Positions 56,859 to 64,000 of a stretch of 64,000 nucleotides of DNA are shown here, piece after piece. A model generated the notes under the pieces. The model did not search any database and had not been told where the DNA came from. It worked only from the letters and a program-made list of their open reading frames with translations. Within the stretch, counting starts at the first letter, position 1. The number at the start of each line of letters is the position of its first letter. This DNA is from Thereva unica (taxonomy: Eukaryota > Arthropoda > Insecta > Diptera > Therevidae), in NCBI GenBank assembly GCA_949987705.1, contig OX465282.1, positions 95,716,070 to 95,780,069 on the forward strand, in the 5' to 3' direction. A program made the translations under genes and the position numbers.

Positions 56859-59830
56859 GCCTAAGCTTAGGTGTCACCCTTTGTACGTCATGTCGTCACG
56901 TCATGGTGCAATGTCTAGTAGTAAGCTTAGTGCGAAGGATAGAGAGAGATAGGATAGATTAGGGGGAGTCGGGAGGGTGTTGGGTGTTGCAGGAGAGGGT
57001 ATAAGTAGGAACCGAGCGGGAAAGTCTTGTATAGCGGGAGAAATGCTACCGCACCATAAGGTTACTTATGTCAGTGGAGCAGTCATCGTGGTAAAAGCGG
57101 TAAAATTTTTCAAGAGCTGCTACATTCCTACGGTGGCTTAATGAGTCAATTGAAGAGCAAATGGCGCTATCACCAATAAGTTTGGGAGCGCGGTCTTGCA
57201 CGTTGTCTAGGCAAGCAAAGGTGGTTCTCGGAGCCCCGGCCCAGATATACGAGTTGTGTTCGAGACGAGAACGAATGTAATAATAATAATAATAATAATA
57301 ATAAATTTATTGGCAAGGTACACAAGATCATACATCTTTTAGAGTACATTTTAAAACAGGTAATCTAACTTAAGTATAAATAAATGTAGTGAGTGGGATA
57401 AAGAGAACGGGATAATTAATAGTTACAGAAGAAGATATGAAAATAAGTGGATAGAAAATCTAAGAAAAAGAAGAGGAGGAAGAAAGAAAAAGAGATGCTT
57501 GCCTTCTGAAAGCCGTGGCTGAGCTCATTCTTTGAATCACACAGGGAAGATTGTTCCAAAGTCGAAACGAATGCACAAAGAAGGAGCGACTACCAATTAA
57601 CGAACAATGAGCTGGAATGAGAAATGAATGTAGGACTTGTAGATTGAGCCCTGGGCGTCGCGACGGCTGGAGGAGGAATTTGAACCTTCTAAGGGTCCCA
57701 GGCACAATATGTGGTCAATCCAGCGAAGATATTCGACTAATGTCTAGGATATTTAGAGGAGGTTCTGCGTAAGGATCTTTTTGCCCACTGAAATAGACAG
57801 AAGGTCGGTAGAAGTCTTATTGGAGATGAGATAGTATTTAGTTTTTAATGTATTAAATTCGACACGGTTCTTAAGGCCCCAATCAAAAATTAGTTCGAAG
57901 TCCCTGTTGGACATGAGTTCACGATGATGTAGACACTGCGGTGTGCTTGCCTTACAGTATCGAAGCCATATGAGTAACGTAAAGTATCGTCGTCAGCGAA
58001 GCTGTCGAGTGAGTTGGACGGGGTTTAGAGCAGGTCATTCATGTTAGATTCGACGCCATCCAATACTACCTTGATTGAACGGCCAGAAAGGAAGCTCTTA
58101 ATCCAATTATTTAGAGCAGAGTCCATACCAATAGCTTGGAGTTTAAAAGCGGGATTCCAGATTTTATGAAAAGCCTTGGAGATATCTAAAGCAACCAGGC
58201 CAGATTCACCAAATCGGTAATTTTGGTTCGCCAGTACATCTTTTAGGTCTAAAGCCGTACTGTGTGTCATCTAATATTTGGTGGTATTCAAGATATCATA
58301 AGCCTCTTGTTTATTATTGTTGATGACTTTGGAGAGTAGACGGTAGTGTAGGGTCACTAGCGTCACCTTTTTTCGGTGTGGGCTGAACATGGGCCTGTTT
58401 CCAGGAGCCAGGGTAGATTCCGGAGAAGTATGATAGGGCGATTTAGCCAAAAGTGTGGGACATTTTTAAGAACCATTAGGGGAAGATTGTCGGGGCCAGT
58501 GAGCTCTTTGAGGCACCTACACACCTCACGCGTCCTGAAGAAAACTCTGTCCATACAGTGGGCGGAACACACGACGGCGGGGGCTGTATGTCTGCATCGG
58601 GTAAGGAAGAATTTGCGGCGAACGGAGATGCAAGTAGCTCGGCCTTGTGTTTGCCTTCTGTTAGCACCTGCTTATTGTAAATGAATGGAGGCGTTATATG
58701 TGAAGTGAAATTCTTCCTGAAGGAAGTTACTAAGGACCAGAAATTTTTATAGCCAGCAGTGGAGCAAATGAGTTTACCTCTCAGCCTGTCATCGAATAAT
58801 TCTTTGACTTTCCTGGTGGTGGATTTACAGGGATTTCTCAACCTGATGTACTAACGTCTAGATGATTCGCTCGGAGAATGTCTGTACTCTCTATAGGGGC
58901 TTCTTTGGTTTTAATTGCGTTCATGCATTTACGATTAAGCCCTCGATACTGCCTAGGCTTTATGGATTTGGAGGAATGAGGAATGATAATATATTTTTGG
59001 TAATAAAGAGGGCGGTAAAATTGACATCACTGTTCTGGAAACATAGATTCCAGTCAGCTAGAAAAAGACGAATCAGCCCCCACCAGTTGGCTTTACCATA
59101 ATGCCAAACAGTTCTCCTGAAGCTGTATCTTGTTGAGGTAAGAAAAAAAACAAGGAGGGGGTCCTTGATCTGCAGTGCCAGTGCCAGTGATCGTTGACCA
59201 TTTGGTGTAGGTTATTTGTTTAAATAAAGAGCTTAGCATCCCACTGGTGCCATTCGAGTAATTCAGCGAATTTATATTGTGAACGTTGAAATCACCCGCA
59301 ACAATGATCTCGTAGTCCGAATGGAAGGATAAAAATTCGGAGATATGTTCAGAGATAGCGTCAAATTCTAAAGAGAAAACTTCATTACTGATATTAGCAC
59401 TACTGTATAAAAAACAGAAGAAAATGATTGTGCACACCGACATCAGCTAATGAGCTACGTCAGTATCGGTTGATAAATTTGGGTTTCTCAAAGTGCGAGG
59501 ATTGGCGGTTTGGAATTAGATAATAGGCAGTCAACAAACGAGATATTCGCATGAAGTCCACGAATGTCACAAAAGTTAATAACAAATTGAGACTGGTAAC
59601 GGGACTTCAGTTGCGTGGGTTCAATAGTTACATTCTCAGGGATTTTTTTGGCAAGACCGTCGCCGCAGCCATCACAGTCAATAAAATTTGTCGTCGTCAA
59701 AGTGTTATGCATTTTGAGACGGGAAAACTTCCTCGACCGACAGATTTTGCACGTGGCACCTGCAGGTCCAAGATTGGAGCAAGAGTACTGAGCAGAGGTA
59801 CTCACTTGTTCTGTTCGTCGGTCACGTGTA
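56859..59830 (-). pseudogene. B-LINE copy, longest: 3' end through endonuclease, decayed
   Basis: Lies directly behind the previous copy in the same orientation. The 3' tail (complement of CCCTTTGTACGTCATG) is at 56870. Thumb sequence follows, interrupted at 57280-57618, then WNPAFKLQAIGM, KNFWSLVTSFRKNFTSHI and FDDRLRGKLICS. The endonuclease blocks are DYEIIVAGDFNVHN (59093-59443) and FVINFCDIRGLHANISFVDC (59488-59600). The frame is broken many times. It is the only copy showing the N-terminal NFCxIRGLxxN start of the family's ORF2. Confidence 0.75.
57280..57618 (-). mobile_element. LINE 3' end with (TAA)n tail inserted in B-LINE
   Basis: The minus strand encodes SLIGSRSFFVHSFRLWNNLP and ATAFRRQASLFL, the extreme C-terminus of a Jockey-like RT, and ends in a (TTA)n tail seen as (ATA)n at 57280-57302. 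GAGAACGAATGTA (57267-57279) and GAGAAATGAATGTA (57619-57632) are the target duplication. Confidence 0.8.
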
Positions 59831-59922
59831 TTGCCTATTGAAAGTTGATGAAACCTGTGTATTAAATGCTTTTAAAAAAATGAACCAACTGATTATCATA
59901 AATAACTTCTGTGAAGACATTA

Positions 59923-60123
59923 GGCCTAACTACAATGGTCTTAAGAAATCTAAAGATGCCTCGTCAAATTCTGTTAAGACTGGCTAATTTTCTGTCAAAA
60001 CGTAATAAATTTTAAGCTTTATAGCTAAGTTTAATATTTATTTAGTTTTGACACAAAATTAGCCATTTTTAAGAGAATTTGACGAGGACTCTTAAGTCGC
60101 CTTAAGACCATTGTAGTTAGGCC
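59923..60123. mobile_element. 201-bp MITE
   Basis: GGCCTAACTACAATGGTCTT and its complement are the ends; inner sequence (AATTCTGTTAAGACTGGC / complement-like) is also partly self-complementary. Confidence 0.8.
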
Positions 60124-60922
60124 AATTGAGAGGCAGCTGGGACTTGAATCTCGCGTAGTAAGCTCGTACAGCGTTGCCATTTTTCAAAAGTTTTCTTAGC
60201 AATATTGTGCATGTGTTACTTACTAAAAGGCTAAAAAACTTCACATAATGCTCTGTATCAATACGTACATCAGTTCATTTCGCTGTTTTAAGATTTTTTA
60301 CCTAGGTAAATTTAAGTCCAGCTCGAATTGGGAAAACCGAATATTTAGATAATGTTGATGGCAGCAATCCATAAATTATGGTTTCAACCTATGGCTGTTA
60401 TAGTATGGTGGCAATTTAAGAATACTTCTTTCTATTTGGGTTGTTGTATAAAGGGTGGCAATACTGGATTGAAATGAGCAAGAATAATTGTATGTTGAGA
60501 AATGAAATGTTATTAACCCCTTTTTTCTAAAATTGTGATCAGTCATAAGTCACAAGCTTTGGCGACTCGTGATTACTTCTTATGAACTTCTTATCTTGTT
60601 TATATGTCAATATTGACAGAAATTACTGTCTACTTCATTTCTACTTCGCTCCTGGATTACTTTTCTTAGAGTTGAGACTCCCTACACACTTGTGATTGCA
60701 TTGTGACTTGTGACTGCTTTTATAATACAGTGGTTAGTTTAATGGTTTGTTGTATTTTACCACATCAATTATATTTTGACACACCAACGTATGGTTAATG
60801 ACATTTGACTAAAATGAGATATTGGTGAAGTATTATAGTTATATAATAGGTAAAGAATTTGATATTTTTAAAATAATTATAAAAGTAATTAATAATATTA
60901 AAAGTCAATCAAATATAATTAC
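60124..60922. other. 5' part of the giant intron, no element recognised
   Basis: AT-rich sequence next to the donor at 60922. No terminal repeat or coding frame was recognised. Confidence 0.5.
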
Positions 60923-61649
60923 CAGATTTATTCGTTATTAGCAGCTCATATTCATCAAGCTCCTCATCGTTGTCATGTATATACTCATACTCATCATCTG
61001 GCATATTAGATGCATCCCGGGCACTTCGATTCTGTATTGTTGAATTTCTTATAACAATATTAGTGATATTCTTCTTATGCACAACATTACTATATCCATT
61101 ATCCTTATTATTATTGCTACTAGTATTCTTGCTGCCACCGCTAATATTACTATTATTATTATTATTAATGCTTGAATTAATTGTATTAATTTTATTTAAA
61201 CTCTCGCTAGGACTGTCACCTAAGCCAGGTGTGGCTGCTATTAGAACGCAACAACAGTAAAATGTTAATGTAAATAAGTAAAAAACATTTCTATTTAAAC
61301 ATCTTAATTTAGTAGTAGAACAGGAAGTATATGATGCCTTACAGCCATGTATTCTACTACTGCATTTCTTATTATTATTAATTTTATTATTATTATCATC
61401 ATTTTTATTATTATAATTATTATTATTATTAATAATATTGTTGTTGTTGTTACTGTTACTGTTATTATTATTATTGTTTCCTTGAATTTTAAGATTCTGT
61501 TGGTTGTTTTGTTGGTGCTGATGATTATTTTGTTTTTGAAATATTTGGCTGCTACCTAGGAGTTTATTATTTTTATTATATTTAAGATCCCAAATTTTAT
61601 CTGGACATAAGTGTTGATGCTGTGTCATCTTGATTTGTAGATATTGCAT
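60923..61649 (-). CDS. First recognised coding exon of the host gene (Asn-rich, signal/anchor segment, acidic tail)
   Basis: The minus-strand frame starts at ATG 61649, about ten codons after an in-frame TAG, and is open to a GT donor at 60922 (CTG|GTAATT), giving 242 codons plus one base (phase 1). Residues 1-100 are Asn/Gln-rich with long Asn runs. Residues about 121-140 (NVFYLFTLTFYCCCVLIAAT) are strongly hydrophobic and look like a late signal peptide or type II signal anchor. The following part has sequons NIT, NST and NRS and an acidic Asp/Glu/Tyr-rich tail (PDDEYEYIHDNDEELDEYEL). This suits an extracellular or membrane-anchored protein, consistent with the cysteine module encoded at 5354-5497. 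The Asn runs are encoded by ATT/AAT microsatellites and may vary in length. A downstream ATG (residue 8) is an alternative start. An upstream non-coding exon cannot be excluded. Function is unknown. Confidence 0.7.
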
Positions 61650-64000
61650 ATTGTTAACAAATTTTTGCAGTAATAAAAAATACTAGGCAACATTTAGTAA
61701 TTAGTGGCACAATTATTATGTTATTTACTTTCTTTATAAATAAATTTCTTGATGTTTCAGCTGATGGTAGTAAGTTTTTACTATTTGGACATAAATTAGG
61801 AATCATTTGTTATGTAAAATTCTCTTATAAAGAGAATTTCTTTTTATTTTTTGTTTTTTTTTTTTTTTTTTTGTATTTATCTTGTAGTTTTTTTGTTCTG
61901 TTCTTTTATTTTGTTCTTGTTTTGGAAAATAATATAACAAAAAAATAAAACAGAATATCGTCCGTCAATAATCGAGATTAATGTTTATGCTTGACGAGAA
62001 GTATCGATTTTCTTGTGACGCATTTCCCCACGTTTTTCTTCTTATTTCATTTTTTTTTTTTTACTTTTTTGTAATACAAACTATTTCTATTTTGTGATGT
62101 TGATGTTGTTGTTGTTGTATGTTGTTGATTTCTTTTTGATGTAATTTAATTAATTAAGAAATGTCACGATTTTCTTGTTTATTATGTAGTTGCTTAGATG
62201 TTATCTGATGCATATATATTGTATATATATTAAATGATCCTTCTTACACTTATTTGTTCACTAATTAAAAAATACCGGTAATAGCCTTTGAAGAGAGTGT
62301 TGCCACATACACAATTTTATATATATATATATGATTGAAGATATATAGCTACATATAGATAGAAGTGGCCTATCTATCGATTAATTTTTCTTGTATCCAG
62401 TTTATCTTTGTCCAATTATCTCGTTTTGATGATGGATGATCGATTTAATAAGAAATATCCTTGTGTATTCTTTTGTTGATTTTCTTATTAATATTAACGA
62501 TAAATATTTCTTTTAATACACTTATTTTATTTTTGGGCTTTTTTTTTTGATACTGTCTATATTTTTTTTTTGTTCGTTTGAAATATATTTTGATGTATGC
62601 TATATATATATCGTATATTTAAACGCATACACCTGAGAGAGAAAAAAAAATAGTTTTGATAGCGACGATATGCACTTTATCGATTTATTCACATTTTTCT
62701 TTTCTTCTATGCTTTCTTTTATCATATACTTTTGTTGCGGCTTAAAGTTTTACATTTTGAATACTACAATTACAATTCAGCACCGAAGATACAAAAAATA
62801 TATATGTTCTTGATAATTTTTTTTGTTTGTTTTTAAATAAATCAAATAAATCATCAATATTTTCCATTTTTAATCAATTCATAATCACACTTTTTTTTTG
62901 TTGGTTCAGTTTACGTAATAAGTAGCAGATTTCATTTTAAAGTTCGTCGAAGTTCGGCCTTTTTCAATTCTGAAAGCTCTGATTTTTTTTTACTTTAATA
63001 TTTACATTTTACACTTGACACAGTTCGCGATAAATTTTAAAATAATATTTACTAGATAAAAAAATTTTTTTTTTGGATATCTTCTATCCAAGTATCATTT
63101 TTTTGTAACAAGAAAACTGAATATCATCGATATTTATTAATCCCAAGTAGTTGCATCATAATCTTTTGTAGAGAAGAGATTTTCTCCGAGAGATTTTATA
63201 GGTGTCCATGTCCTGGCGAGAAACCGAAGGTGTTAACACAAAAAACTGAATTTTCCCTATGCCTTTTTCTGGATAACCAAAAACAGATTTTTGATTTCTA
63301 CTTAATGTATGGTGAAAAGATTTTTTAATAACCGAACAGTATTTTTTTTAGAGAAATAATATATTGGTTGAAAGGAGTTTTTGTAAAAACCGATTCATAA
63401 AAAGAGAAGAAAAAACACTTCGCGACTTCAAAGTGACTGCGGCAAGAGTTTTCTCTGACTATTATGGCCGATTGACACCTCTTCTACTGATAAAGAAAAA
63501 TTTCAGAAAATGTATGCGCCGTCATCAGAATTTACTTTATGCTTTCCTTTTTTATTACATGTGCAGATATTACTGTAGCATAGAAAACATATTTTCTTGT
63601 GCCATTTATGTAGCTTTTTCTCAAATAAAAAAAGCTTCGTTTTCGTCCTTTTTAGAACTTCTTTTACAGTTATACCAATCGGAAGGATTCTTTGATTAAA
63701 TGGAAAGCTTTTTTAGCCTGAATGTGGAAAGCTAAACTTTCGTAGCTTTTTGTTTAAGTAATTTTGTGCAACCACCAGGATGGTTTTAAGGATATTTAGG
63801 GATATTTTTTCTGGAGCAGTTATTTTTAATTCTTGGTCTCATGCTAGTGTTTCTCAAGCTGTGTTGTACAGAGAAGTGGCGTTTCGTAAAGGTAACTTTA
63901 CATTAAGGGTATTCATTCCACTTTTCAAATGTCACGAAAAATGACCTACGAAAAATATTCAATGTAGTCGCTCATGTCAATCAAACTACGAAGCTACGAA
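61650..64000. other. 5' flanking / untranslated region of the host gene
   Basis: Very AT-rich with homopolymer T and TA runs (61850-61872, 62316-62332). It should contain the 5' UTR and promoter of the minus-strand gene, but no core promoter motif can be fixed by eye. A frame at 63364-63699 lacks recognisable domains and an ATG start. Confidence 0.45.

Larger units (their letters stand above)
5498..60922 (-). other. Predicted single giant intron (about 55.4 kb) of the host gene
   Basis: The donor at 60922 and the acceptor at 5498 join two exons with matching phase 1. No other convincing cysteine-rich or conserved host exon was seen in between, although an extra phase 1-1 exon cannot be excluded. 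The interval is filled with nested transposable elements on both strands, listed separately. Confidence 0.6.

Noticed and set aside
60970..61559. Hydrophobic Leu/Ile-rich plus-strand frames
   Set aside because: They are the complement of the Asn-run exon on the minus strand (AAT/ATT repeats).
63364..63699. 111-codon plus-strand frame
   Set aside because: No ATG at the start, no recognisable domain, composition of AT-rich non-coding DNA, and it lies in the likely promoter region of the minus-strand gene.

Overview
The window looks like animal, almost certainly insect, nuclear DNA. It is AT-rich, and almost everything recognisable is a eukaryotic transposable element: non-LTR retrotransposons, a tRNA-derived SINE, hAT-like and PIF/Harbinger-like DNA elements, MITEs, foldback palindromes and traces of LTR elements. 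Poly-asparagine runs in the one host exon with a clear start, and TATG/ATGT microsatellites, fit a cyclorrhaphan fly, but that is an inference. No bacterial-type operon, CRISPR array or free-standing RNA gene was seen.

The organising feature is one host gene on the minus strand. Its first coding exon (60923-61649) has an Asn-rich N-terminus, a hydrophobic signal/anchor segment, N-glycosylation sequons and an acidic tail, and ends at a GT donor in phase 1. A second exon (5354-5497, 144 nt) has a good polypyrimidine/CAG acceptor and a GTAAGA donor. It starts and ends in phase 1 and encodes a six-cysteine EGF/EB-like module. The phases match, so about 55.4 kb of the window (5498-60922) reads as a single intron, with further exons left of base 1.

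Layout, left to right. 1-4160: a 5'-truncated but otherwise open Jockey/CR1-type LINE (ORF1 and ORF2, minus). 4161-4862: two RTE-like LINE scraps. 5354-5497: host exon. 6379-11017: decayed LINE pieces and one hAT-like terminus. 11265-19169: a Harbinger-like E element split by a LINE (D-LINE), which is itself split by a MITE, a B-LINE fragment, an RTE-like LINE with target duplication and a 1-kb palindrome. 20990-24670: a BEL/Pao-like integrase scrap, then a B-LINE split by a 2.7-kb Harbinger-like element with TAA duplication. 24831-27930: SINE, hAT transposase tail, 28-bp-unit palindrome, LINE scrap. 27931-32080: nothing recognised. 32080-36640: J and G repeats and an inverted satellite-like array. 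37224-40990: hairpin, B-LINE tail and E copy 2 carrying a long-TIR insertion. 42283-44085: hAT-like element. 44235-46495: best B-LINE copy. 47865-52556: G repeat, E copy 3, hAT-type MITE with an 8-bp duplication and an RNase H LINE inside, B-LINE/SINE nest, E copy 4. 54280-59830: RNase H scrap, SINE with a TTAA MITE in its tRNA head, two head-to-tail B-LINE copies. 59923-60123: MITE. 60923-61649: host exon 1. 61650-64000: AT-rich upstream DNA.

Only the J-LINE at the left edge has both ORFs open. Every other coding remnant carries frameshifts, stops or truncation. The elements do not form a pathway; their nesting order gives a relative insertion history of one very large intron.
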